A DNA stretch of 64,000 nt, taken from positions 2,294,001-2,358,000 of the forward strand of contig NZ_CP059472.1 of NCBI RefSeq assembly GCF_014041915.1, written 5' to 3'. A program made the position numbers and the translations under genes. Positions 7,782 to 15,709 of this stretch are shown one piece after another. Below the pieces are notes generated by a model that did not search any database, was not told the DNA's origin, and was given only the letters and a program-made list of their open reading frames with translations. Source of the stretch: Marnyiella aurantia. GTDB taxonomy: Bacteria; Bacteroidota; Bacteroidia; Flavobacteriales; Weeksellaceae. Each line of letters begins with the position of its first letter. Position 1 is the first letter of the stretch.

Positions 7782-8192
7782 ATGAAAATCAGCAAAATAT
7801 TATTTATATCAGCTTCAGTTCTTGCAATTATGTCCTGCCAAAAAAGCGGTCCCAAAGACATCGCAGTTGGCAAAGACCAGTGCGATAACTGCCGCATGAC
7901 AATCACCGACGTGAAATATGCTACCCAGCTGATTACCGACAAAGGCCGCACCTATAAGTTTGACGACCTGAGCTGCATGACGATGTACGAGAGTTCCAAT
8001 CCGGAAAAAGCTACCAATGCCAAAACGTATGTGGTGGATTTCGCCAGCGGACAGTTTCTGGAGAAATCCCGCGCTACATTCATAAAAGGCGGCAGCATAA
8101 AATCACCAATGGGCGGCAATACTCAGGCCTTCCGTGATAAAGCGGCAGCCCAAAAGGCAGCGGCAGCAACAGGTGCAACTTTAACCAAATAA
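7782..8192 (+). CDS. nosL: NosL, copper chaperone lipoprotein
   Basis: Lipid-anchored copper(I) chaperone of 136 residues that supplies copper to the NosZ CuZ site. The ATG at 7782 gives a signal with lipobox IMSC (Cys 18); an upstream in-frame ATG at 7719 lies within the end of the previous gene. The NosL copper motif CDNC-R-M is at residues 34-39, followed by the FDDLSCM segment that also belongs to the family. The C-terminal part holds KGGSIKSPMGGN and an Ala/Lys-rich tail. nosD starts 8 bp after the stop. Its order nosL-nosD-nosF-nosY matches known nos clusters. Confidence 0.93.
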   Translation: MKISKILFISASVLAIMSCQKSGPKDIAVGKDQCDNCRMTITDVKYATQLITDKGRTYKFDDLSCMTMYESSNPEKATNAKTYVVDFASGQFLEKSRATFIKGGSIKSPMGGNTQAFRDKAAAQKAAAATGATLTK

Positions 8193-8200
8193 ATTTCTCA

Positions 8201-9427
8201 ATGCTTAGGCTGCTATTTCTTCTCATCCCTGTTTTCATCTTTTCAAAGACCCTGAGGGTAGGGAAAGGAGAGCAGTACACGACTGTCAGGCAGGCTGTGG
8301 CCGCATCACAAAGCGGAGACAGCATTCTCGTAGGCCCGGGCACCTATCGCGAGGGAAATATCAGCATTACACATCCGCTGTCGCTTATTGGGCAGGGCAG
8401 GCCGGTCCTGGATGGTGAGATGAAATACGAGATCCTTTCGTTCCGGGCAAATAATATTTTGCTGAAGGGTTTTAAGATCATCAATTCCGGCGAAGACGAA
8501 ATTAAAAACATTGGTGCCGTGCGGCTGTATGACAGTAAATATTCCACCATTGAGAATAATGTTTTTGAAAATAATTATTTCGGGATTTATATTCAGCGTG
8601 GTTACAGATGTCTGATCCGGAACAACAGGATCACGTCCAAACGTGCCACTTCGGAGGAACGCAGCGGCGACGGGATTCATGCCTGGGTCAGTGAAGAAAT
8701 CTGGATCAAAAACAATTACATCGAAGGTCATAAGGACGGTATTTATCTGGAAAAAGTGATTGATTCCTATATCTACCGGAATAATTCTGTGCGGAATTTA
8801 AGATACGGCCTCCATTTTATGTCGTCTAATGACTGCGATTACGTTGGAAATACCTTTGACAACAATAACGCCGGCGTTGCCGTGATGTACAGTAATAATG
8901 TGGGCATGGTGGGCAATAAGTTCGTCAATAACTGGGGTGATTCCAATTATGGCTTGCTGCTGAAGGACATCAGCTTCAGTAAGATCAGGAACAACCGCTT
9001 TCAAAACAATACTACGGCTATCTTCCTGGACGGTGCTACCAAAATCGACCTTTTCAGGAACAATTTTACAGACAATGGCTGGGGTATGAAGATCAATTCG
9101 AACTGTATGGAAAACCGGATCATCAACAATAATTTCATCAACAATACCTTTGATGTGAGTACGAGCGGATCCATGACGATGAACGACTTCCGCAGAAACT
9201 ACTGGGACAAATACGAGGGGTATGATCTGGATAAAGATAAAATTGGGGACGTACCCTTCCATCCGCTTAGCCTTTACTCAGTGCTGGTGGAAAACAATCC
9301 GTCCATTATGCTGCTTTTCAAAACTTTTTTTGTGGATTTGCTGGACAGGACCGAGAAGGTTATTCCCAGCCTGACTCCCGAGAACTTTGTTGATGAACAG
9401 CCTTTGATGCGAAAAGTGGAAAACTGA
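8201..9427 (+). CDS. nosD: NosD, periplasmic copper-site assembly protein
   Basis: Periplasmic accessory protein of 408 residues needed with NosF and NosY for CuZ maturation. Seen: a Sec signal peptide (first ~16 residues), then about ten coils of right-handed parallel beta-helix rich in Asn ladders (for example NNVFENNYFGIYIQ, NNYIEGHKDGIYLE, NNRFQNNTTAIFLDG, NNNFINNTF), the CASH/NosD pattern. The segment YWDKYEGYDLDKDKIGDVP towards the C terminus is a NosD hallmark. It lies 8 bp after nosL and 33 bp before nosF. Confidence 0.95.
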   Translation: MLRLLFLLIPVFIFSKTLRVGKGEQYTTVRQAVAASQSGDSILVGPGTYREGNISITHPLSLIGQGRPVLDGEMKYEILSFRANNILLKGFKIINSGEDEIKNIGAVRLYDSKYSTIENNVFENNYFGIYIQRGYRCLIRNNRITSKRATSEERSGDGIHAWVSEEIWIKNNYIEGHKDGIYLEKVIDSYIYRNNSVRNLRYGLHFMSSNDCDYVGNTFDNNNAGVAVMYSNNVGMVGNKFVNNWGDSNYGLLLKDISFSKIRNNRFQNNTTAIFLDGATKIDLFRNNFTDNGWGMKINSNCMENRIINNNFINNTFDVSTSGSMTMNDFRRNYWDKYEGYDLDKDKIGDVPFHPLSLYSVLVENNPSIMLLFKTFFVDLLDRTEKVIPSLTPENFVDEQPLMRKVEN

Positions 9428-9460
9428 TGCAGCTGCTCCTTTTGGCTATAACTGAAAGAT

Positions 9461-10174
9461 ATGATAGAGATAAAAGACCTCACTAAAAAATTCAGCAAAT
9501 TTACCGCACTCGAAAATCTGAATTTATCGTTTACCAACGGTAAATCAATTGCCCTGATTGGGCCCAATGGCTGCGGCAAAACTACTTTAATAAAGTGCAT
9601 CTTGGGTCTGAATGTAATTGAAACCGGTGACATAATGGTGGGTGGCAGGAGTGTAAAAGAAGATTTCCGCTACCGAAAAGACATCGGTTATATGCCGCAA
9701 ATCGGGCGGTACCCCGAGAATATGACCATTGAGCAAACTGTCAATATGATCCGTGAAACCCGTAATGTTAAGGATGCTGATTTGGACACCGAACTTCTGG
9801 ACGCATTTGAGCTTACAAAGATATTCGGCAAGAAGATGGGCAACCTGTCCGGCGGAACAACCCAGAAAGTGAGTGCTGTGCTGGCCTTTATGTTCGACCC
9901 TAAAATAATTATTCTGGACGAGCCTACTGCGGGACTGGACCCACTGGCATCTGAAATCCTGAAAAACAAGATCATTAAAGAAAGAAACAGAGGCAAACTA
10001 ATCATCATCACATCCCACCTGCTTAGCGAACTGGACGATATCGTGAGCGACATTGTATTTATGAATGAGGGTAGGGTAATTGTACAGCAATCCGTGGAAG
10101 ATTTGATGACTGAGCATAAATCGGAACGGATATCAGAATCCATTATAAGCATCCTAAAAGAAATGAAAAAATGA
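9461..10174 (+). CDS. nosF: NosF, ABC transporter ATPase
   Basis: Cytoplasmic ATPase of the NosDFY complex, 237 residues. Walker A GPNGCGKTT at residues 34-42, Q-loop in YMPQIGRYP, signature LSGGTTQKV, Walker B IIILDEPTAGLDP and switch His in TSHLLSELD. The lone domain with a short C-terminal part fits an ABC-2-type ATPase pairing with NosY. Its stop overlaps the nosY start by 4 bp (ATGA), so the two are translationally coupled. Confidence 0.95.
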   Translation: MIEIKDLTKKFSKFTALENLNLSFTNGKSIALIGPNGCGKTTLIKCILGLNVIETGDIMVGGRSVKEDFRYRKDIGYMPQIGRYPENMTIEQTVNMIRETRNVKDADLDTELLDAFELTKIFGKKMGNLSGGTTQKVSAVLAFMFDPKIIILDEPTAGLDPLASEILKNKIIKERNRGKLIIITSHLLSELDDIVSDIVFMNEGRVIVQQSVEDLMTEHKSERISESIISILKEMKK

Positions 10175-10938
10175 ACAAGATAGCACGCTTCATCCTTTTT
10201 GATATTCTGAAGAACAAGATTGTGATATTTTACACGGTGCTGCTGTTCATCATTTCCTGGTCAGTGTTGGGATTGGAAAATAATTATACAAAAGCTACCC
10301 TGAGCCTGTTGAACGTTGTTCTGCTGGTAGTCCCCCTTGTAAGCATTATATTTTCAACAATTTACGTGTACAACAGCAGTCAGTTTATTGAACTGCTTCT
10401 GAGTCAGCCGGTTTCGCGTGTGAAGGTCTGGTCCAACATCTTCCTGGGGCTTTCCGCGGCGCTTGTGCTGGCTTTCCTGCTGGGTTGCGGGATTCCGATA
10501 TTGCTTTATTCTTCCATTGAAACCGGCTTTTCACTAATCCTTATAGGTATATTACTTTCAATAATCTTTACCTCCTTTGCGATGCTTGCAGCCATTGCAA
10601 GCCGCGACCGCGCCAAGGGTATCGGAATATCCATCTTTATCTGGATGTTCTTCAGCATTATTTACGACGGCATCCTGCTTGTAATGATGTTTCAGTTCGC
10701 CGATTACCCAATCGAGGGAATCATGGCCACGTTGGCTGGTCTTAATCCTGTGGGTTTATCACGGATTTTCGTTCTACTTCAACTAAATATTTCAGCCATG
10801 CTGGGTTATTCCGGCGCAGTTTTCCAACAGGTGTTCGGCTCAGGCGGCGGCATGGGAATTTCAATGCTTGTACTCCTTATTTGGGCCACCATACCTTTTG
10901 TTTTATCACTGATCAGGTTTAACAAAAAAGATCTCTAA
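10171..10938 (+). CDS. nosY: NosY, ABC-2 type permease
   Basis: Inner-membrane permease of 255 residues, the partner of NosF in the NosDFY complex that acts in CuZ sulfur/copper assembly. Six hydrophobic segments can be seen (about residues 17-35, 45-68, 95-115, 121-143, 150-175 and 230-250). Family-like features: a FIELLLSQPVSR segment after helix 2, and GLNPVGLSRIFVLLQLN before the last part. The start overlaps nosF by 4 bp. It is the last gene of the nos operon; the fasciclin gene beyond has its own promoter. Confidence 0.92.
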   Translation: MNKIARFILFDILKNKIVIFYTVLLFIISWSVLGLENNYTKATLSLLNVVLLVVPLVSIIFSTIYVYNSSQFIELLLSQPVSRVKVWSNIFLGLSAALVLAFLLGCGIPILLYSSIETGFSLILIGILLSIIFTSFAMLAAIASRDRAKGIGISIFIWMFFSIIYDGILLVMMFQFADYPIEGIMATLAGLNPVGLSRIFVLLQLNISAMLGYSGAVFQQVFGSGGGMGISMLVLLIWATIPFVLSLIRFNKKDL

Positions 10939-10956
10939 ATTCAGCAGGTGAAATGC

Positions 10957-11002
10957 ATGATAAAGGTCACGTTTTCAGCAGAGTAATTATGACTGAAGTC
11001 AT
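10957..11002. promoter_or_regulatory. Tandem Fnr/Crp-like sites upstream of the fasciclin gene
   Basis: Two sites lie 32 bp apart centre to centre (about three helix turns). The proximal one at 10989-11002 is ATGACTGAAGTCAT, a perfect 6-2-6 palindrome. The distal one at 10957-10970 is ATGAT-AAAG-GTCAC. The proximal centre (10995.5) is 34 bp from the centre of the -7 box at 11026-11033, exactly as at the nos promoter. Sites read directly; the binding protein is inferred. Confidence 0.7.
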
Positions 11003-11025
11003 GTGCAGGGCAATACAATTCGCCG

Positions 11026-11033
11026 TAGATTTA
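11026..11033 (+). promoter_or_regulatory. -7 box of the fasciclin lipoprotein gene
   Basis: TAGATTTA matches seven of eight positions of TAnnTTTG and lies 16 bases before the ATG at 11050. No clear -33 box is seen; the proximal Fnr-like palindrome falls near -41.5. Confidence 0.5.
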
Positions 11034-11049
11034 TGTAAAATTAAAGGTG

Positions 11050-11604
11050 ATGAAAAAAAACAATTTTGTATTAGGGCTTTTGGCATTCGCTGTAGTTTCC
11101 TGCGTCAAAAACGAACCGGCGGCAGCGGAAAGTAAAGTTTCCGGAAGTGAAATGACTGTTGTAGGACAGGAAGCCGTAAAGGACGATGTTTCCAACCCAA
11201 ATATTGTGCAGCTGGCTGCCGGAAATGCGGACCTGTCTACGCTGGTAACAGCCGTAAAAGCTGCCGGCCTTACGACCTCCCTCAGTAATGCAGGACCTTT
11301 CACCGTGTTTGCTCCGCTGAATTCAGCCTTTGAGAAACTTCCTGCCGGCACCGTGGATGGACTGCTGAAGCCTGACCAGGCCGATGCACTTTCTGATGTC
11401 CTTGGTTACCACACTTATGTAGGCGTAATAAAGGAAGAGTATATGAGTGACGGACAGACATTAGGAATGGTAAACGGAAAAAATATAAAGATTACAATGG
11501 TAGACGGTAAACCAATGATTAACGGCAAAGCCAGAATTGTGGCTACGGTGCCTGCCTCCAACGGTATTGTATATGCCATTGATGAGGTTTTACTGCCTGA
11601 ATAG
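11050..11604 (+). CDS. Fasciclin (FAS1) domain lipoprotein
   Basis: Lipid-anchored envelope protein of 184 residues. The ATG at 11050 is used rather than the GTG at 11047. Lipobox VVSC puts the modified Cys at residue 18. One FAS1 domain follows: the N-terminal motif NADLSTLVTAVKAAGL, the H1-like motif GPFTVFAPLNSAFEKLP, a YHTY segment and the end motif NGIVYAIDEVLLP. FAS1 domains mediate adhesion or protein contacts. Its promoter has the same activator architecture as the nos operon, so it is probably made under the same low-oxygen or nitrogen-oxide conditions. Fasciclin lipoproteins beside denitrification genes are seen in other Bacteroidota; the role there is not known. Confidence 0.88.
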   Translation: MKKNNFVLGLLAFAVVSCVKNEPAAAESKVSGSEMTVVGQEAVKDDVSNPNIVQLAAGNADLSTLVTAVKAAGLTTSLSNAGPFTVFAPLNSAFEKLPAGTVDGLLKPDQADALSDVLGYHTYVGVIKEEYMSDGQTLGMVNGKNIKITMVDGKPMINGKARIVATVPASNGIVYAIDEVLLPE

Positions 11605-11635
11605 ATTTTTCATAGTGTATATTTAATGTTGATTG

Positions 11636-11661
11636 CAGCTTTCATATTTTTCTGAAAGCTG
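11636..11661. terminator. Terminator after the fasciclin gene
   Basis: A 9 bp perfect stem (11636-11644 with 11653-11661) is followed by TTTT on the + strand. It lies between the convergent fasciclin and membrane-protein genes. Confidence 0.75.
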
Positions 11662-11677
11662 TTTTCAAATACAGATG

Positions 11678-12892
11678 CTAAATTTCCTTCCTTCTCCTAA
11701 GGGATACGAAGATCATAAGCAGGGCTACGAGAATAAGCACCGAGAAAGCCAGCAGAAAATGATTTGCATACGGAACAGCGATGTACCTTATTGAAAAAAC
11801 GCCCATCAGTCCCAGCATAAATTCATTCAGGAATATACCCGCCAGAAAAAGTTTAAGGCCTGTAATCAGACTTTTAGAGATGTTGAAATAATTAGTGGCC
11901 AGTACCAGGCTGAGCAGGTACGTTGCGATGCACATGAGCAGGACCAAATGAAGATAAGCAATAACCACATTGCGGAAACCAAACGCAAACTGGCTTACGG
12001 CCGGCACATTAGACGCCAGTTGAAGCAGAATCTTGGCAGCAAACGCAGAACCGACAAAAATCACGACAAAACGCTGCACGACTGACCATTTAAGGATGAG
12101 GTTGGTCCAGCTGCGTCTCACAATCCTGTAAAGCAGAAATGCGCCATACGTCTGCGCCAGTGAAGCCAATATGATAAGTGCAAATACGGGCATGGAAAGT
12201 TTGAGCCACAGCACTGAAAGCCCGAAGCCTATGAGGCAGCCAAAAAACATCAGCCAGAACATCAGTTTGTTCTCTTTTTCAATAATTAATGTTCCTGCCT
12301 CTTTCAGAGAATACAGCAGCAGACCTATGCATGCGAAAATGAAAAATCCGTTGTACTGAAAGTGGAGGAAGTAGTACTCCGAGGCCAGATAGAGGTCCTG
12401 GGTTATATTGCCCGAACTCTTCATATATGCCAGATTGAAAACACCTGCCGACGAAATTACAGCAAAGAAAAGTCCGCCCAGAAACCATATTTTTGATGTC
12501 TCCCGCAGGTATTTTAAATCTTTAACAAAGAAGAAAGCAAATACAAACGATACGAGCAGTGCCACTGCAGACGCTGCAATGGACCCCCAGAAATAGCCGC
12601 CGTAAATGAAGGTGCCAATCATGGCAAAGGAGGCCATCAGGTTTAGGATAATCAGGATATTATATTTACGAACTGAGATCTCCGGCCGCACTTTGGACAG
12701 GTAGATAACCATAAGAATATAAAGTACGTTGGTGATCCAGCCGTAAAAAGCGAAGTGTGAATGAGCTTCCTGCAAATGTTTCTGCTCCAGAAAGGGCAGC
12801 GAGTACAGGATTTTATACCTCATGATTACACCCAAAAGTGCGACCAGCACAAAGTTGAAGACTGAAAATTTCAGCCAGAGCGTACGCGGCAT
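11678..12892 (-). CDS. Polytopic membrane protein, heme-copper/NnrS-like pattern
   Basis: Inner-membrane protein of 404 residues with about 12 hydrophobic helices. Near the N terminus, after helix 1, is EAHSHFAFYGW, a His-rich helix pattern like those in heme-copper oxidase subunit I and NnrS families; further His occur in helices at YYFLHFQYNGF, YLHLVLLMC and YANHFLLAF, so several heme or metal ligands are possible. It overlaps the Crp/Fnr regulator gene by one base (TGATG) and is its operon partner, beside the nos genes. A role in nitric-oxide tolerance or respiration is inferred from context. I do not recognise a named family with certainty. Confidence 0.65.
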   Translation of the reverse strand: MPRTLWLKFSVFNFVLVALLGVIMRYKILYSLPFLEQKHLQEAHSHFAFYGWITNVLYILMVIYLSKVRPEISVRKYNILIILNLMASFAMIGTFIYGGYFWGSIAASAVALLVSFVFAFFFVKDLKYLRETSKIWFLGGLFFAVISSAGVFNLAYMKSSGNITQDLYLASEYYFLHFQYNGFFIFACIGLLLYSLKEAGTLIIEKENKLMFWLMFFGCLIGFGLSVLWLKLSMPVFALIILASLAQTYGAFLLYRIVRRSWTNLILKWSVVQRFVVIFVGSAFAAKILLQLASNVPAVSQFAFGFRNVVIAYLHLVLLMCIATYLLSLVLATNYFNISKSLITGLKLFLAGIFLNEFMLGLMGVFSIRYIAVPYANHFLLAFSVLILVALLMIFVSLRRRKEI

Positions 12893-13488
12893 CAGAAGTA
12901 GATTTTATGGTTAATGAGTTCAATCTTCTGCTCCCTTTCCATCCTTTTTACAGTGCGTATAACCGTTTCTATGGCCAGACCGGTGGAATTTGCCAGTTCC
13001 TTGCGCGTGACATCGATGATTGTTTTCTCATGCTCTTCAATGCCTGAGCTTTTCTTATGAGTTTTAAGGAAGGCAGTAATGCGTTCGCAGGGATTCTGGT
13101 GCACGATTGATTTCAGCTTGATGGTCTTGTCATAGGCTTTCTGTGCAATTTCTTTTAGAAATTCAAAATGAAATTCAGGATTATCATCAAGAAATTTGCG
13201 GAAAAGTTCCTGGCTGAAAATATAGATCAGAGCCGTATCGCTGGCAATGTTGGCCGTAGCGGGATACCTCTCATTCAGCAGAAATGGCGGCTCGCCCATA
13301 AACTGGTGGTCTGTCACTTTGGTAATCAGGAACTCCTTGCCTTCGCAGTCGGTATTATAAATCTTAACCTCACCTTCTAGCAGATAGTAAAGCGATGAAG
13401 CCCTTTCATTTTCCCGGAAAAGCACATCCTTCTTTTTATAGGTATGCTTCGGAATCTTGTTTTTCTGCAGGATTTCTTTGGTGAACAT
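12892..13488 (-). CDS. Crp/Fnr-family transcriptional regulator
   Basis: Cytoplasmic regulator of 198 residues. N-terminal cyclic-nucleotide-binding-type beta barrel (residues ~15-115; LLEGEVKIYN, GEPPFL), a dimer helix, and a C-terminal winged helix with the recognition segment RKELANSTGLAIETVIRTVKRME. Only two Cys are present (in NTDCEG and NPCER), so it lacks the Cys cluster that holds the 4Fe-4S centre of Fnr; sensing by heme (as in Dnr-type proteins) or another ligand is possible. It is followed by the membrane-protein gene with a 1-base overlap and is the best candidate to bind the palindromes at 4542-4559 and 10957-11002. Confidence 0.9.
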   Translation of the reverse strand: MFTKEILQKNKIPKHTYKKKDVLFRENERASSLYYLLEGEVKIYNTDCEGKEFLITKVTDHQFMGEPPFLLNERYPATANIASDTALIYIFSQELFRKFLDDNPEFHFEFLKEIAQKAYDKTIKLKSIVHQNPCERITAFLKTHKKSSGIEEHEKTIIDVTRKELANSTGLAIETVIRTVKRMEREQKIELINHKIYF

Positions 13489-13504
13489 AGGCTAAGGTTT
13501 TAAC

Positions 13505-13512
13505 CAAATCTA
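13505..13512 (-). promoter_or_regulatory. -7 box of the regulator/membrane protein operon
   Basis: TAGATTTG on the minus strand is a perfect TAnnTTTG box 16 bases before the regulator ATG. At the place where the other two promoters have an Fnr-like palindrome, only a half-site is found. Confidence 0.6.
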
Positions 13513-13704
13513 CAAAAAATATGTGACTAAAAAGGATGAAATTGTCTGATATTAATCTTCCTTGTTTCGTTGCTGAAGGTAAGGAAGACGTGAAATCTCC
13601 GCAAATACAGCAATTAATGAACGGTTTGCCTTAATTACATTGTGTATTCCGCATTAAAAATGATAATTAATTAGGAACATAAAGTATACAGACAATATAT
13701 TTTA

Positions 13705-13712
13705 TATATTTG
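13705..13712 (+). promoter_or_regulatory. -7 box of the T9SS cargo gene
   Basis: TATATTTG is a perfect TAnnTTTG box 22 bases before the ATG at 13735. The surrounding sequence is very AT-rich and no clear -33 box is seen. Confidence 0.55.
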
Positions 13713-13734
13713 ATACTAACTCAAATATTTTTAT

Positions 13735-15147
13735 ATGATTAAAAAACTACTTTCTCTATTCCTTTTTTCCGTAATGACATCCAGCAGCTACGCACAGTTT
13801 CACTGGCTGCATATGAATACGGTGTATCCTGCCACGGCGGCTAATGCCACGATCAATTACAGCATTGCGGATCAGCAGGTGGTATGGGCCTGTCACTGGA
13901 ACGATCAGGGTAAAGTGGCTTTTACCAAAACTACAGATGGTGGCGCTACATGGCAGGCAGTTCCAAATCTGCAGAATTATAGTGACCAGTTTTTTGCCGT
14001 CTCAGATTTACATGCCGTGTCTGAAAATTTGGCTTATATGGGAACCAGATATCAGTTGAATACCGGCAAGGGCCGTCTGTACAAAACCCAGAACGGCGGA
14101 CAGTCGTGGACTGTGATTAAGGAATTTCAAACGATTCTGACCTACGTTCATTTTTGGGATGCGAATACGGGAATTGTGGTCTGCTATCCGGACAACAGTC
14201 CCAACAGTTCTAAGAAGATAGAAATTTTCCGCACAGCGGATGGTGGTGTAACATGGGTTGCCAAAGGCGGTGCGCTTCTTACTTCATCTAAACCTAACCA
14301 AATTCCCCGCTATATCCACGATGACCTGGGAGATTCGTTTTGGTTTGGAAGCAGTGAGGGTGAGATGATCAGGACCAATGACAGGGGCGTGACCTGGACA
14401 GTTACGCAGACTCTGTACGATTCCTCCCATTATGAATTCGGAACCAAAAGTTTAGGTCATTTTCAGATTACTGGAGCAAATTCTGCATTATATACCAATT
14501 ATAACGACGGCAAACTGTACAAAACTACGGATGGCTTTGCCACAGAACAATACGTTGGAAATCCAGGCTTTGGGCAGCAGACTTATCTTGAGAAAATACC
14601 GAATACAGACATACTGCTGGCTACCGGCGCTTCCTACGGACCCACCAGTTCGCGAGGTTCCAAATACAGTACAGATGGTGGTGTAACCTGGCACCTCATT
14701 AGTAATGTAGGCAGGGCTTTCCCGAGATCAGCTGGTTTAAATATGACTATAGCGCACGGGTGGGACGGTACCGGCGGCAATGATGATTACTGGCGGATCG
14801 TAAAACTTGGTGGAGGCCTTCCTACCTCGCCCGGAACACCCGGTAATCCCGGCACGCCGGGAGGTCCAGGTACACCCGGCCAGCCCGGAACCGGACCTGC
14901 CAATCCACCCACGACTCCGGCCGAATTTCACTTTGGGATTTATCCAATTCCAACGGTTGATTATCTGTACTTCAACTCCGAGCGGACTAACGTTGATTAT
15001 ACCATCTGGGATTCGGCGGGAAGACTTATTCTCAAAGGAAATACGCTAGAAGGAAAGGTTGATGTCTCTTATTTCCAAAAAGGCGTTTACCATATTAAAG
15101 TGCTGTATGAAGGTCAGGAGATCATTAAAAAATTCATCAAGAAGTAA
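13735..15147 (+). CDS. T9SS-exported BNR/propeller protein with sorting domain
   Basis: Secreted protein of 470 residues. A Sec signal ends near SSSYAQ (residue ~21). The main body has at least five BNR/Asp-box-like repeats (TTDGGATW, TQNGGQSW, TADGGVTW, TNDRGVTW, STDGGVTW), which points to a beta-propeller. Residues ~360-390 are a Pro/Gly-rich linker of GTPG/GNPG type. The last ~80 residues have the pattern of a type IX secretion type A sorting domain (IYPIPTVDYLYF, an IWDSAGRLI strand, YHIKVLYEGQEIIKKFIKK end). The protein is thus probably released or surface-attached by the T9SS, of which PorQ is encoded at 48445-49434. The ligand or substrate is unknown. Terminator at 15183-15208. Confidence 0.85.
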   Translation: MIKKLLSLFLFSVMTSSSYAQFHWLHMNTVYPATAANATINYSIADQQVVWACHWNDQGKVAFTKTTDGGATWQAVPNLQNYSDQFFAVSDLHAVSENLAYMGTRYQLNTGKGRLYKTQNGGQSWTVIKEFQTILTYVHFWDANTGIVVCYPDNSPNSSKKIEIFRTADGGVTWVAKGGALLTSSKPNQIPRYIHDDLGDSFWFGSSEGEMIRTNDRGVTWTVTQTLYDSSHYEFGTKSLGHFQITGANSALYTNYNDGKLYKTTDGFATEQYVGNPGFGQQTYLEKIPNTDILLATGASYGPTSSRGSKYSTDGGVTWHLISNVGRAFPRSAGLNMTIAHGWDGTGGNDDYWRIVKLGGGLPTSPGTPGNPGTPGGPGTPGQPGTGPANPPTTPAEFHFGIYPIPTVDYLYFNSERTNVDYTIWDSAGRLILKGNTLEGKVDVSYFQKGVYHIKVLYEGQEIIKKFIKK

Positions 15148-15182
15148 AATTGCTCTGTTTCACCGCACTGAATAAAAAAGCT

Positions 15183-15208
15183 AAAACCTCTTCATCGAAA
15201 GAGGTTTT
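15183..15208. terminator. Terminator after the T9SS cargo gene
   Basis: A perfect 10 bp stem (15183-15192 with 15199-15208) with T-run on the + side. The preceding A-run may allow it to work for the opposite gene too. Confidence 0.85.
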
Positions 15209-15234
15209 TTGCTGAATTTCAGCGCTGGTGGTAT

Positions 15235-15666
15235 TTATCTGGAATCAGTTCCGGTCATGCCCAAGCTTATGGCCTTCATCAGCACATCTTTATTGATGTC
15301 TTTAAGCGTTTTAAATTTGATGCAGTAGCCGGTGACCTTTGCTTTTCCTATTAGGTTGCCATAAACATTGGGGAGGTAATTTTTATCTTCTAAGCCCATT
15401 ATATAAACCGAAATTCCGGTGGTATTGGTGCTGAGGCCTATTTGGTAAAATTCTTTCTGTTTCCCGTCTGCATACGTCATAGTTTGTGTGCCGTATCCAA
15501 TCTGTGGATTAGCCACTATTTTGGCGTTTTCATCCTTGCCGTCAAAAAACCAGAGTTTCGCTCCAGATAACAACTTCTGTATTTCTGTGTGCAGAATTTC
15601 CACGTCACGGCGTTTCGATTGTGGCTGACTTTCTATGAAATCCTTAATCTGCGTGTTCAGGTCCAT
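15235..15666 (-). CDS. DUF1801 family protein
   Basis: Cytoplasmic protein of 143 residues matching the DUF1801/YdhG-like fold pattern: an N-terminal helix (IKDFIESQPQSKRRDVEILH), a middle strand part with IGYGTQTMTYADGKQKEFYQIGL, and a C-terminal segment with KVTGYCIKFKTLKDINKDVL. The family's function is unknown. It lies 43 bp after the amidohydrolase gene on the same strand and may be co-transcribed with it. Confidence 0.75.
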   Translation of the reverse strand: MDLNTQIKDFIESQPQSKRRDVEILHTEIQKLLSGAKLWFFDGKDENAKIVANPQIGYGTQTMTYADGKQKEFYQIGLSTNTTGISVYIMGLEDKNYLPNVYGNLIGKAKVTGYCIKFKTLKDINKDVLMKAISLGMTGTDSR

Positions 15667-15709
15667 CGGAAATAATTTTTAGATTTCTTGTTGCAGGGAA
15701 TTACATCTT

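Noticed and set aside
10953-11135. 60-codon ORF at the fasciclin promoter
   Set aside because: It runs through the operator sites and the -7 box into the fasciclin gene in another frame.
13536-13549. Fnr-like site before the Crp/Fnr regulator gene itself (autoregulation)
   Set aside because: Only the ATGA half-site is at the right place; the second half does not match.
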